Positions 10,200-19,075 are shown, counted from the stretch's first letter. The stretch: DNA of 64,000 nucleotides from Thermococcus litoralis DSM 5473 (GCF_000246985.2 NC_022084.1:1139607-1203606), one strand, 5' to 3'. Made by a program: numbers and translations. Notes: a model not told the origin generated them from the sequence alone.

Positions 10200-11567
10200 G
10201 TGAAAATACTAATGTTTGGATTTGAGTACTTGCCAGTAAAAGTTGGGGGGCTTGCGGAAGCTATCACAAGTATTGCAGAGACTTTAGCAAAGCTCAACAA
10301 CGAAGTCTGGGTCTTTACGCCTTCTCACGGCCATATCGATGGAAAAAAACTCCTCGAGTTTGATATCAATATCTATGGTGGCAAAGAAAGGGTAACCGTA
10401 TACGAAAGGGTTCAAAACGACGTTAGAGTATTTGCTCTAAGCAACAATCTGCTTGACAACAAAGACGTCTACGGACCCGGATGGGAGGGAATGCTTGGCA
10501 AAGCCGTGCAGTTTGGAAAGGCAAGTGTTGGTTTGCTGAACTATTTGATAGAGAATGAAGGAAAACCAGATGTATTACATTTCCATGACTGGCATACAGT
10601 CTTTGCCGGAGCTTTAATTAAAAAGTACTTCCAGATTCCAGCAGTCTTTACAATTCACAGGCTCAACAAATCCAAGGTTCCGGCCCATTACTTCCACGAG
10701 GCCCATCTCGGCGAATTAGCCCCTTACCCCGATATAGACCCAGAGTACGTGGGTGCTTATATAGCCGATGTAGTGACGACCGTAAGCAAAAGCTATCTCT
10801 GGGAGGAGTGGGACTTTTACAAAAACTTTGAAGGAAAGGCCACCTATGTTTACAACGGTATAGCATGCGACTTCTGGAACGAGGAATTACTGGAAAACAA
10901 AGAGTTGCCGAGAGAAGAGAGGAGAAGGAAGATCCTTGAGGGCTTAGGACTGAGCGATGGAATTGCCTTCATGTTCATTGGGAGATTCGACAGAGGACAA
11001 AAGGGTGTTGACACACTTTTAAGAGCTATTGAACTTATTGCTCAAAGTTATCCTTCTGAGTTTTCGAAAATGCGCTTCCTAATCATTGGGAAAGGAGATC
11101 CCGAGCTTGAAAGCTGGGCTCATGCATTAGGAGCAAAGTATCCAGAAAACGTTAAGGTACTTACTCAAATGCTGAAAAGAGAGTTCACAAGGGAGCTCTA
11201 CGGCAGTGTTGATTTTGTTATAGTGCCTTCCTACTTTGAGCCCTTTGGCTTAGTTCAGATGGAGGCCATGTGTCTAGGAGCAATTCCCATTGGATCAGCT
11301 GTTGGTGGAATAAAGGACACTATAATAAGCTTGGATAAAGACGAAGAAAATGCCACCGGATTACTTGTTCCTCCAAGAGATCCAAGTGCCCTTGCTCAGG
11401 CAATTCTCAAGATGGCTAAGCTCAGAGAAGAGAGCCCCCAGATAATCGAAAAAATGCGCCAGAATGGAAAGAAAAGAACCAATGTCTTCACATGGGAAAA
11501 TGCCTGCAGAAGGTACATAAGGGCATATAAGAATGATATAGACAAAGCAATCGAGTTCCTGAAGTAG
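10200..11567 (+). CDS. glgA: Glycogen (starch) synthase, GT5-like
   Basis: Transfers glucose from a nucleotide sugar to an alpha-1,4-glucan. 455 residues with two Rossmann-like GT-B domains. The N-terminal KVGGLAE loop (residues 14-20) is the glycine-rich signature of glycogen synthases, HFHDWHT is near 120, and the C-terminal half carries EPFGLVQMEAM with the conserved Glu residues that bind the donor. The start is a GTG with GGGGGA six bases before it; an ATG two bases upstream is out of frame. Co-directional with the sugar regulator, linking storage to dextrin uptake. Confidence 0.88.
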   Translation: MKILMFGFEYLPVKVGGLAEAITSIAETLAKLNNEVWVFTPSHGHIDGKKLLEFDINIYGGKERVTVYERVQNDVRVFALSNNLLDNKDVYGPGWEGMLGKAVQFGKASVGLLNYLIENEGKPDVLHFHDWHTVFAGALIKKYFQIPAVFTIHRLNKSKVPAHYFHEAHLGELAPYPDIDPEYVGAYIADVVTTVSKSYLWEEWDFYKNFEGKATYVYNGIACDFWNEELLENKELPREERRRKILEGLGLSDGIAFMFIGRFDRGQKGVDTLLRAIELIAQSYPSEFSKMRFLIIGKGDPELESWAHALGAKYPENVKVLTQMLKREFTRELYGSVDFVIVPSYFEPFGLVQMEAMCLGAIPIGSAVGGIKDTIISLDKDEENATGLLVPPRDPSALAQAILKMAKLREESPQIIEKMRQNGKKRTNVFTWENACRRYIRAYKNDIDKAIEFLK

Positions 11568-11625
11568 GGCATCAGCACCGAGATTTGTCCTCATCTCTCG
11601 GAAGCGGCCAAGCTCATCATCTGCC
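11568..11625 (-). ncRNA. C/D-box guide sRNA (2'-O-methylation guide)
   Basis: On the minus strand a complete archaeal C/D layout is present: C box ATGATGA (11614-11620), 12-nt spacer, D' box CCGA (11598-11601), 3-nt loop, C' box ATGAGGA (11588-11594), 12-nt spacer, D box CTGA (11572-11575), with flanking GGCA and TGCC that can pair as a terminal stem. A TATA-like element (GTTATAAG, about 11648-11656) lies about 25 nt before the 5' end. Under the D+5 rule both guides would direct methylation of a G in CACCGAGATTTG (D) and AAGCGGCCAAGC (D'). It starts at the base after the glgA stop codon, in opposite orientation. Targets were not checked. Confidence 0.78.
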
Positions 11626-11669
11626 ACAAATTTTTAATTCTTTTTCCCTTATAACGTTGAGGTGAAAAT

Positions 11670-12122
11670 ATGGACTGTCCATTCTGCAACCCATCTGAAG
11701 AAGTTTTGCTCTATGAAAACGAGAATATAAGGATTCTTATAGACTCTTTTCCTGCAAATAGGGGACATCTCCTTATAGTTCCAAAAAGACATATTGAAGA
11801 CTGGCGGAAACTTAAAGAAGAAGAAAAGCAGGCTATAATGAAAGGGGTAGAGCTGGCAATTGAGAAGCTAAGTGAAGCTCTAAAGCCGGACGGCTTTAAC
11901 GTTGGGATAAACCTTGGAGAAGCGGCTGGTCAAACGGTGGCTCACATTCATGTCCATGTGATACCGAGGTATAAAGGAGACACTAATTTCCCACGAGGGG
12001 GAATAAGAAAGGCAGTTTTGGACATTGAAGATGAAAATTTAAGCCTAAAAGAAAAATGGGTCAAAAACAGACTCACGTTCGAAGAAAAAGAAATCCTAAA
12101 GAGGTTATTCACTCACATCTAA
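11670..12122 (+). CDS. HIT family nucleotide hydrolase/transferase
   Basis: 150 residues. An N-terminal Cys pair (CPFC, 3-6) and the histidine triad HIHVHVIPR near 92-100 mark the HIT superfamily, which acts on nucleotide phosphate bonds such as ApnA or AMP-lysine adducts. Length is normal. GAGGTGA site before ATG. The last 18 bp overlap the end of the convergent MazG-YbaK gene. Exact substrate cannot be told from sequence. Confidence 0.88.
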   Translation: MDCPFCNPSEEVLLYENENIRILIDSFPANRGHLLIVPKRHIEDWRKLKEEEKQAIMKGVELAIEKLSEALKPDGFNVGINLGEAAGQTVAHIHVHVIPRYKGDTNFPRGGIRKAVLDIEDENLSLKEKWVKNRLTFEEKEILKRLFTHI

Positions 12123-12857
12123 AACTTCAGCCTTTTGAAATTCCACGATTTTCTTTGGATTCAACTTGCTTAACCTGTCTATCCTCCCTCCTCCGCCGAT
12201 TACAAATTCCTTCTCAATAACTCTCCTATCCACCACAGTCTTTATAGGGACTCCCACTGGAGGAACTTCACCGATTTTATAGCCAGTTATCTTTTCTACT
12301 TCCTTTGGACTTGCCATTCTGACGTTTCCAAAAATCTTTTTTAGCTTCTCTAGGCTTGCCTTTGATTTTCCATCTACTATGACCAAAATGGGTTTGCTTT
12401 CATTTACAATGAAAACGAGAGACTTGATGATGTTCTCTGGACCTACACCCAAGAGCTTGACAACCTGTTCCACGGTTTTTACTTCCCCTTTTGGCTCTAT
12501 AATCTCTCCCCCAAGCTCTTTAACAATCTCTTCTACCCTTATTACTTTTGCAGGGTATTTCTCTTCGTTCTTTTTTAGTTTTCTTTCAACTGCTTTGTCC
12601 AGGTCAATATTAAGCTCATGTGCGAGAAGAGCGAGGTATATTATTATGTCGGCAATCTCATCAGCGATTTTCTCTTTTTTCGAAGGGTCTCTGACCTTTT
12701 CAATTATCTCTTTATCGGTTTCCCATTGGAAGTGCTCCAAAAGCTCTCCAACTTCAACTACTAGAGAAATTGCAAGATTTTTCGGAGTATGGTACTTTTT
12801 CCAGAGGCGTTCATCCCTAAATCTCACAGCTTTTTCCTCAATTTCTTTAAAATTCAT
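12105..12857 (-). CDS. MazG-like nucleotide pyrophosphohydrolase fused to YbaK/ProX tRNA-deacylase domain
   Basis: 250 residues with two recognisable domains. Residues ~1-105 are an all-alpha NTP pyrophosphohydrolase of the MazG/RS21-C6 type, with the metal-binding pattern EVGELLEHF (35-43) followed by DEIADIIIYLA (66-76). Residues ~108-250 are a YbaK/ProX-type aminoacyl-tRNA editing domain, with KSLVF, a conserved Lys-rich helix and a glycine-rich GGGGR loop near 222. A housecleaning nucleotide hydrolase joined to a mischarged-tRNA deacylase is unusual. There is a single clean frame with no stop or RBS at the junction. The start overlaps the upstream 95-residue gene by 11 bp. Confidence 0.8.
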   Translation of the reverse strand: MNFKEIEEKAVRFRDERLWKKYHTPKNLAISLVVEVGELLEHFQWETDKEIIEKVRDPSKKEKIADEIADIIIYLALLAHELNIDLDKAVERKLKKNEEKYPAKVIRVEEIVKELGGEIIEPKGEVKTVEQVVKLLGVGPENIIKSLVFIVNESKPILVIVDGKSKASLEKLKKIFGNVRMASPKEVEKITGYKIGEVPPVGVPIKTVVDRRVIEKEFVIGGGGRIDRLSKLNPKKIVEFQKAEVLDVSE

Positions 12858-13134
12858 GCGTCCTCATCTCCCTTAAAAGTGTCAAGTATTCTAATAACTC
12901 TTCCAGTTCTTCCTTTGAAAACTTCTTCTCAGCATCTTCCTCCGGTTCAAATGATGATAGGTAATCCTTTATTTTGTTTAATCTATCCAGCTCATCCTCC
13001 AGCTCAAGAGATCGCTTGGTGAACTCCCAAGAAGTGTGGGGGCTTTCAAAAATCCTCTGCTTGTTGCTGACTATAGCTATCTTTACATTTGCTATCGCCT
13101 CATCGACTAACTCCAACAGTTCTTTTATCTTCAT
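12847..13134 (-). CDS. Small helical protein of unknown function
   Basis: 95 residues, strongly alpha-helical and acidic, with heptad-like Leu spacing at 5-25 and 50-90 that suggests a helical bundle or short coiled coil. No family recognised. It has a GGTGTGA site and overlaps the MazG-YbaK start by 11 bp, so the two are probably co-translated. No membrane segment or cysteine. Confidence 0.65.
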   Translation of the reverse strand: MKIKELLELVDEAIANVKIAIVSNKQRIFESPHTSWEFTKRSLELEDELDRLNKIKDYLSSFEPEEDAEKKFSKEELEELLEYLTLLREMRTHEF

Positions 13135-13207
13135 ATTTCACACCGCTGATAATAATCAAGCCAAATTATTTAAAGTTGAGTGTTTAAGATTAAAATGGGG
13201 AAACCCC

Positions 13208-13465
13208 ATGGACTTCGAATTATTCATGGAAAAATATGGATACAAGATACTTCTCGGAATAATGTTTGGAGTTGCTTTCATAGTAGCTGGAGCAGTGTTA
13301 ATCGTGCCAGCATTACCGGATTTATTAAAAGGAAGATTCTCCGAGGCTGCCCAGATACTGCTATTCATAATATTCCTAGGAATATCCATTGGAGGAATCG
13401 TATATAAGACCCGGCCAACTGTAGGTGGAGTTTTTGGCAGATATTGGTACCGGTGGAAGAGGTGA
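13208..13465 (+). CDS. Small membrane protein A of a tandem pair
   Basis: 85 residues. The ATG at 13208 is chosen over upstream in-frame starts because its protein aligns from residue 1 with the next gene: both begin MDF(E/D)LFME(K/R)YGYKILLGIM. Two hydrophobic segments (about 12-35 and 47-63) predict two membrane helices with a positively charged C-terminus. RBS is weak (GGGG). No family recognised; it is clearly a paralogue of its neighbour. Confidence 0.62.
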   Translation: MDFELFMEKYGYKILLGIMFGVAFIVAGAVLIVPALPDLLKGRFSEAAQILLFIIFLGISIGGIVYKTRPTVGGVFGRYWYRWKR

Positions 13466-13470
13466 GATAA

Positions 13471-13728
13471 ATGGATTTTGACCTCTTTATGGAAAGATAC
13501 GGATACAAAATCCTTCTTGGAATAATGGCAGTAGTTATTATCGGCCTTTTTGCAATACCTGCCCTTGGAATTGCAAGATTAATAAAAACGTATGGACTCG
13601 AAGTTGGGCTTATGTTCATCATAGTGGCAGCAGCTTACGGCTTTATAGTGTGGAGAAAATCCTCTGAGGCATATGCAAAAGCTCATGGAAAATACTTCTA
13701 TGATGATAAATGGTATAAAAGAAGGTAA
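13471..13728 (+). CDS. Small membrane protein B of a tandem pair
   Basis: 85 residues, the same length as the preceding gene, with 16 of the first 19 residues identical and two more conservative (E/D, K/R), and a divergent C-terminal half (two helices at about 13-32 and 44-58, then a basic, Tyr- and Lys-rich tail). Strong GAGGTGAGATAA site 5 bp after the first gene's stop codon. A duplication that kept the N-terminus suggests the shared segment interacts with a common partner. Function unknown. Convergent with iorA, 2 bp apart. Confidence 0.7.
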   Translation: MDFDLFMERYGYKILLGIMAVVIIGLFAIPALGIARLIKTYGLEVGLMFIIVAAAYGFIVWRKSSEAYAKAHGKYFYDDKWYKRR

Positions 13729-13730
13729 AA

Positions 13731-15614
13731 TCACCTCTTGCTTGGATAAACTATTGCATCGAAGGGACAGAGCTGCTCGCAAAGCCCACAGCCAGTGCAG
13801 ATAAGGGGGTCAATTTTCATCTTTCCTGTTTCACCATCAAACACGAGTGCTGGACAACCAGTTAATAAAGCACACGCTTTACATCCTGTGCATTTATCCT
13901 CTAAGACTATTGGAATCTCACCAATTTCCCCTCTCCTCAGCACTGGAATGATACATTCTCTCCTTGCTATTATCACTGCCGGCCCTTTAACTTGCATTGC
14001 CTCTTTTATGGCCTCTTTGGTGGCTTTTAAGTCGTATGGGTCAACTGTCTTTACGTGCTTTACACCCAACGCTTTCACAAGACCCTCAATGTCAATCTCG
14101 TTGAATTTCCTTCCCGTCTCGCTTCCTCCCGTTCCCGGATGCGGTTGATGCCCGGTCATTGCAGTTGTTCTGTTATCGAGTATCATTACCAAAACATCTA
14201 AGTTTTTATAAACCGCATCCACTAAAGGCTGCAGTCCATTGTGGAAAAACGTAGAGTCCCCTATGGTGGCTATTATTTTCTTACCCATAGCTATGCTCTG
14301 ACCATTTGCAAGACTTATGCTAGCACCCATAACGTATTCTGTCCATATGGCCTCCAATGGCGGGAGTAAAGATAAGGCATAACATCCTATATCCCCGTGG
14401 ATTGGAAGTTCATCTTTTTTGAACTTTAATTCCCTAAGAGCATCAAGTAACGCCCTATAGGATCCTCTATGTGGACAACCGGGGCACATTGTAGGGGGCC
14501 TTGATGGAGCCAAGTTTTCAGCTTCCTCAACTTCTATAGGCTTTATGTATTCTTCTCCTTCCTTACCGAGAAGTTTCAAGAGAGCATTCCTAACTAATCT
14601 GGGGGTTAGTTCACCCTCTAAAGGCAGGTGACCAGTACGTTTGCCGTATATAGGAACTCTTATCCCCTCTTCGTAGGCTACTATCTTTACTTCCTCCTCC
14701 AAAAATGGCGCACCATCTTCCACAACTATTGCTTTTTTGACCCCTTTCAAGAACTCAACAATAAGTTTTCTCGGCAGGGGATGGGGAGTTGATATCTTGA
14801 GAACCTTAAATTTCTCTCCAAGCTTTGAAACAACTTCCTTCACGTAATTATAGGGCGCTCCCTCAGCTATAATCCCAATTTCACCCTCCCCTTCGATCCA
14901 GTTAAATCTCAAGTCCTCAAATTCAGCTTCAATTTCCTTTAGTGTTTTGTTCAGCCATTTATGTCTCTCAAGATTGCCCTTCATAGAAGCTCTTACGTAT
15001 CTCTGAATGTCCTTCTTAAACTTCGGTTCTCTGTTGAGCTTAATGAACTTTCCTACCTCTACATCAGCGGTTGTGTGGTTCACTCTAGTGGTCGTTCTAA
15101 AAATAACTGGCACTTTGTACTTCTCACTCAATTCATATGCATACTTTATCAAATCATGAGCCTCTTGAACATCTGCAGGCTCCAAAACGGGTAGTAAGGC
15201 AAGTTTTCCATAATATCTATCATCCTGCTCCGTTTGAGAGGTATGCGGCCCAGGGTCATCTGCAACTAAAATAACAAGCCCACCTTCCACACCAGAATAG
15301 GCGAGACTCATTAGAGGGTCCGCAGCAACGTTAAGTCCCACACACTTCATCGTTACAAGTGCTCTAAGACCCGTATAAGCAACTCCCGCAGCTTCTTCAA
15401 GTGCTACTTTCTCATTTGGTGCCCATTCAGCGAAGATCTCAGGGTTTAATCTCGCTATTGTTTCAATAACTTCAGTAGACGGCGTTCCGGGATAGCCGGT
15501 TGCAAAAGAGATGCCGCTTTCAAGTGCTCCATATGCGATTGCTTCGTTTCCCATAAGGAGTTTCCTATTTGGTGATCTCGGAACAATTGAGGAGCTTGAT
15601 TTAGCAATTTCCAT
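13731..15614 (-). CDS. iorA: Indolepyruvate:ferredoxin oxidoreductase, alpha subunit
   Basis: Oxidatively decarboxylates aryl pyruvates from aromatic amino-acid breakdown to aryl-acetyl-CoA, reducing ferredoxin; works with the smaller IorB. 627 residues with the pyrimidine-binding and transketolase-like domains of 2-oxoacid oxidoreductases, the thiamine diphosphate region around GDIGCYALS and GDSTFFHNG (~395-460), and two C-terminal [4Fe-4S] motifs: CTGCKAC plus a Cys, and CTGCGLCEQLC with its closing Pro. The ATG at 15614 has GGTGGTGAG before it and is preferred over a GTG at 15626. No iorB is adjacent on either side. Confidence 0.92.
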   Translation of the reverse strand: MEIAKSSSSIVPRSPNRKLLMGNEAIAYGALESGISFATGYPGTPSTEVIETIARLNPEIFAEWAPNEKVALEEAAGVAYTGLRALVTMKCVGLNVAADPLMSLAYSGVEGGLVILVADDPGPHTSQTEQDDRYYGKLALLPVLEPADVQEAHDLIKYAYELSEKYKVPVIFRTTTRVNHTTADVEVGKFIKLNREPKFKKDIQRYVRASMKGNLERHKWLNKTLKEIEAEFEDLRFNWIEGEGEIGIIAEGAPYNYVKEVVSKLGEKFKVLKISTPHPLPRKLIVEFLKGVKKAIVVEDGAPFLEEEVKIVAYEEGIRVPIYGKRTGHLPLEGELTPRLVRNALLKLLGKEGEEYIKPIEVEEAENLAPSRPPTMCPGCPHRGSYRALLDALRELKFKKDELPIHGDIGCYALSLLPPLEAIWTEYVMGASISLANGQSIAMGKKIIATIGDSTFFHNGLQPLVDAVYKNLDVLVMILDNRTTAMTGHQPHPGTGGSETGRKFNEIDIEGLVKALGVKHVKTVDPYDLKATKEAIKEAMQVKGPAVIIARRECIIPVLRRGEIGEIPIVLEDKCTGCKACALLTGCPALVFDGETGKMKIDPLICTGCGLCEQLCPFDAIVYPSKR

Positions 15615-15690
15615 GCTCACCACCACAATCTCTTCGTTTTAAGCCTATAAAACTTATAGTTCGAAGAAAAACTGAGAAAATCGAAAATCT

Positions 15691-16371
15691 TTAGATTTTA
15701 ACCTCAAAAACCATAAATGTTCTCGCTATAGGGTTCGGATAAACTTGCCATTCGAAATCTCCATTTTCTATGGGTATCTCTCCGTAGAGGCCTCCCTCTC
15801 TGGGATCAAGGCTCTTCCCCAATATTCTAGTTCTGTTTATCTCGACACTCATGTATCTTGGAAGCCCAATCCTCACAAAGCCTTCCCTCATTGCATACTC
15901 AATCCCCCACTTCACGGAATAAATCCCGGCATAAAGCTCTGCTATTCTGACAGCAACACTTTCTTTCCCTATAGCTAAGATCTCAACTCCAGTTTCTTCC
16001 CAAAATCTCTTTGCTAACGGCTGTAAATCTTTGCTCAGCTCATGCCATATAGCTTTTCCTCTGTCAGAAATCCTCAATGCATCTATAGTTGGATCGTCGA
16101 GTTTTCTGACCTCTATTCCCCCAAGGCTGGAGTCTAAATGAATAACATCCGGCTTTACTTTTCTTGCAAGCTTTAATGCCAGAAAAGCCTCATCCCTCAG
16201 CGCTTTCCTTCCACTCAAGTCATAGTCAAAGGGGTTAGAGTACTTTACAATGCTCAGTGTTGCTGTTCTGTATGGTTTCTCCACCAAAACAGCTGCAGTT
16301 GCTATTAGACCAATTGGATTGTAGTTTTCATCCAATACTGCCCCTCCAGTATCTGCAGAGACTATTCTCAT
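15691..16371 (-). CDS. DUF4152-like protein (possible RNase H-fold exonuclease)
   Basis: 226 residues. The opening MRIVSADTGGAVLDENY with an early Asp, and the later DVIHLDSSLGGIEV, look like an RNase H-type core; I recall the family as DUF4152, with a P. furiosus member reported as a single-strand exonuclease, but I cannot confirm this here. The start is placed at 16371, five bases after the upstream gene's stop; a longer frame to 16443 overlaps that gene and adds a non-family-like N-terminus. Follows the Dph6-like gene in an apparent operon. Confidence 0.6.
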   Translation of the reverse strand: MRIVSADTGGAVLDENYNPIGLIATAAVLVEKPYRTATLSIVKYSNPFDYDLSGRKALRDEAFLALKLARKVKPDVIHLDSSLGGIEVRKLDDPTIDALRISDRGKAIWHELSKDLQPLAKRFWEETGVEILAIGKESVAVRIAELYAGIYSVKWGIEYAMREGFVRIGLPRYMSVEINRTRILGKSLDPREGGLYGEIPIENGDFEWQVYPNPIARTFMVFEVKI

Positions 16372-16376
16372 CTCTT

Positions 16377-17057
16377 TCACCCTTTCGGTTCTAAGTGAGC
16401 CTTCTTGACTATCAACACCCCTGAGCCCGTATAAGCATCCCATATTTTTTCAGTTTCATCAAAAACTATTTTTGCCTTAAAAAATGGTGCATCTCTAACA
16501 AAAGTTTCAAATTCTCCTCCCTCACCGGCAATATGGACTTTATATTTCTCGTTAAGCACCTTTAGCTCTTCAAGGGCTTTTTTGTCTATTTTTCTTCCCA
16601 GCCACTTCTCATCCAAACCGTAGGCTGAAACCCCTACTATAACTATGTCAAAGCCCTCCAGAATTAAAGTTCTCATGTATTCTTCGGGATCAGCTTTCCA
16701 GAAGGGTACAAAAAGCTTTATTCCAAGCTCCTCAGCGATTCGTTCGACCCTTTCCTTTTGATATTGGCTCGCTAATGCCCCGGCAACAATTCCATCTATT
16801 TTTAACCCCTCAAGAACCCTCTTCAAATCTTCAACTTCTCTCTCCTTCTCACCCTTTGTAAAACCCTTGACGATGGGAATTTCAATAGCTCTTGCTTGGA
16901 GTTCTGTGAGATGAACATTTGGAACATGGTACATGTAGCTCTCTTCGCTCTCGGAATGCATTGTGACTAGATACCTAACTTCAAAACCTTCCTTCAATGC
17001 CCAGTAAAGGGCATATGTAGAGTCCTTTCCTCCAGAAAAAAGTACTGCAACCCTCAT
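16377..17057 (-). CDS. dph6: Diphthine-ammonia ligase (Dph6-like), PP-loop ATPase
   Basis: 226 residues. The N-terminal PP-loop [10 protein letters not shown] (8-17) is the ATP-pyrophosphatase motif of this group, and EGGEFETFV near 187-195 is the second conserved family block. The enzyme amidates diphthine on elongation factor 2 in the last step of diphthamide synthesis. Length is normal. No clear SD; the start lies at the family N-terminus. Five bases separate it from the next gene. Confidence 0.83.
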   Translation of the reverse strand: MRVAVLFSGGKDSTYALYWALKEGFEVRYLVTMHSESEESYMYHVPNVHLTELQARAIEIPIVKGFTKGEKEREVEDLKRVLEGLKIDGIVAGALASQYQKERVERIAEELGIKLFVPFWKADPEEYMRTLILEGFDIVIVGVSAYGLDEKWLGRKIDKKALEELKVLNEKYKVHIAGEGGEFETFVRDAPFFKAKIVFDETEKIWDAYTGSGVLIVKKAHLEPKG

Positions 17058-17116
17058 TTTTGACCCTCTTTATGTTTTGAAAATAGTTAAACAGAGCTTT
17101 TAAAAAATTTTGGAAA

Positions 17117-18199
17117 TCAAAGATATTCCAGAGCTTTTTCTGTTTTTTTGTCAAAGAGAATTATCCTGTCCTCATTTGGCACTATTGTAACCTTCTCCCC
17201 AAATCTAAAGTGCTCTCCTTCTGGAGCAAAAACTTTAACAAAAACGTCACTATCAACTGCTACCGTTACTATCTGCTCCCTTCCCAATGGCTCAAAAGAG
17301 TAAACCTCTCCTCTAATGCCTTCTCTTTCGCCCCTCACGATCTCAGCATCATGGGGCCTAAAGCCAAAAAGCACTTCTGTTATATCAAGTTTCTTGATAA
17401 TCTCTCTATACTGCCTGGGCACGGGGATCCTACTCTGGTATATCCTAAGCATCTCTCCCTCCACTTCCGCTTCAACAAAGTTCATAGGGGGACTTCCTAA
17501 AAATCCTGCCACAAACTTATACATCGGTTTATAATACACCTCATCCGGTTCTCCAACCTGCAAGATTTTTCCTTCTCTTATAATCGCTATTCTATCGGCC
17601 ATTGCAAGAGCCTCTGCTTGATCATGGGTAACATAAACGGCAGTAATTCCCAATTCCTTCTGCAACCTCTTAAGTTCTGCTCTAACTTCTAACCTTAAGA
17701 GAGCATCCAAATTACTCAAAGGCTCATCAAGTAACAGAACATCGGGCTCTTTAACAAGTGCCCTAGCTATGGCAACCCTCTGCTGCTGACCACCACTGAG
17801 CTGCCAGGGGTATCTGTCTAGGAGATGATCTATGTGAAGCATTTTCGCAACTTCCTTAACTTTCTTCTCTATCTCTTCTCTAGGAGCTTTTTTGAGCTCA
17901 AGGGGGAATGCAATATTTTTGAAAACCTTCATATGTGGATAGAGCGCCCAGTTCTGGAAAACCAAGCCGACATTTCTGTCCTTTGGTGGAACTTCGGTAA
18001 CATCTCTTCCGTCAAAGTATATCCTTCCAGTTGTAGGCTTGTATATTCCCGCTATTGTATAAAGCAAGGTTGACTTGCCACTTCCAGAGGGGCCAAGCAG
18101 AGCCATAAATTCTTTGTCTTCTATTTCCAAGGTTATGTTGTCAAGTGCCGTGAAGTTGCCGAACTTTTTGGTTATTCTATCCAGGGTTATCTTAACCAT
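17117..18199 (-). CDS. Sugar ABC transporter ATP-binding protein, MalK/MsmK type (second transporter)
   Basis: 360 residues. Walker A GPSGSGKST near 36-44, Q-loop FQNW, signature LSGGQQQR near 134-141, Walker B VLLLDEP and the switch His in THD. The C-terminal ~120 residues form the TOBE/OB regulatory domain typical of sugar-transport ATPases, so it could interact with a regulator. Last gene of the second EFGK operon, 6 bp after the permease. GGGGTGAGG site before ATG. Confidence 0.92.
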   Translation of the reverse strand: MVKITLDRITKKFGNFTALDNITLEIEDKEFMALLGPSGSGKSTLLYTIAGIYKPTTGRIYFDGRDVTEVPPKDRNVGLVFQNWALYPHMKVFKNIAFPLELKKAPREEIEKKVKEVAKMLHIDHLLDRYPWQLSGGQQQRVAIARALVKEPDVLLLDEPLSNLDALLRLEVRAELKRLQKELGITAVYVTHDQAEALAMADRIAIIREGKILQVGEPDEVYYKPMYKFVAGFLGSPPMNFVEAEVEGEMLRIYQSRIPVPRQYREIIKKLDITEVLFGFRPHDAEIVRGEREGIRGEVYSFEPLGREQIVTVAVDSDVFVKVFAPEGEHFRFGEKVTIVPNEDRIILFDKKTEKALEYL

Positions 18200-18205
18200 C
18201 TCTCC

Positions 18206-19075
18206 TCACCCCTTTATCCCTCCTGAATAACCTTGGAGAAGCAACTGCTGGGCCGTTAGGAAAAACATGATGGTAGGTAAGAGATACAAAGTCCCAGCAG
18301 CAGCTATCAACGGCATATGCGAGTACTCAGCTTCAATATTCGCCTCTATAAATGTTGCAAGTGTCTGATCAATCAGAAAGGTTCTAACGTAGATTAAATC
18401 CTGCCAGCCTGCTAAAAACCCAAACAATGCAACTGCAAGTATTCCAGGTTTTATTAAGGGCAACATTATCTGTCGCCACACCCTTATCCTTGAAGCACCA
18501 TCTATTATTCCCGACCATTCGAACTCCCATGGAATTGTATCAAAGAATCCCTTCATAAGCCAAACGGACATCGGTATCTCAAGCGCTGCCCTAGCAAGAA
18601 CTACATAAAAGAAGGAGTATAGTCTCACAAAGGAAGGCTCTTGGGGAAACGTTAGGCGGTACAGCAAATAAACGCCCACAATCAAAGCAACTCCGGGGAA
18701 AGCATGGAGCATGAGGAGGAGAAGCATCATTAATTTTCTTCCCCTGAATTTCATTCTAGAAAGGGAGTACCCGGCAAGCGTGCTGATTAGGGTCACTATC
18801 CCAGAAACTCCAAGGGCAACTACAAGGGTATTCAGGGTTATTTTTAAGATATTCTGCCTTATTCCTCCAGTTATTGCCAATCTTCCCTGAAAAACATTTA
18901 TCCAGTTTTCAATTGTTGGTCTAAAAGAGCTAAGGCTTAAATTGGTGACCATATCCTTGCTAAAGCTTGAAATAATCAGAAGTGCAAATCCCAGTATGAG
19001 CGGGAGACTTGCAAAGAGTATTGTAAGGACTATTATCCACTCGCCCCTCTTTGGCCTTGTTTCAACATCTCTCAT
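18206..19075 (-). CDS. Sugar ABC transporter permease, MalG type (second transporter)
   Basis: 289 residues with six membrane helices and an EAA-like loop (WSGIIDGASRIRVWRQ). Unlike the 447-residue MalG of the maltodextrin operon it has normal family length and no extracytoplasmic insert. Start overlaps the upstream permease stop by 4 bp. The substrate is not evident from the permease. Confidence 0.9.
   Translation of the reverse strand: MRDVETRPKRGEWIIVLTILFASLPLILGFALLIISSFSKDMVTNLSLSSFRPTIENWINVFQGRLAITGGIRQNILKITLNTLVVALGVSGIVTLISTLAGYSLSRMKFRGRKLMMLLLLMLHAFPGVALIVGVYLLYRLTFPQEPSFVRLYSFFYVVLARAALEIPMSVWLMKGFFDTIPWEFEWSGIIDGASRIRVWRQIMLPLIKPGILAVALFGFLAGWQDLIYVRTFLIDQTLATFIEANIEAEYSHMPLIAAAGTLYLLPTIMFFLTAQQLLLQGYSGGIKG

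Noticed and set aside
12974-13207. 78-codon N-terminal extension of the first small membrane protein
   Set aside because: It overlaps the minus-strand 95-residue gene, and the ATG at 13208 aligns with the start of the paralogous neighbour.
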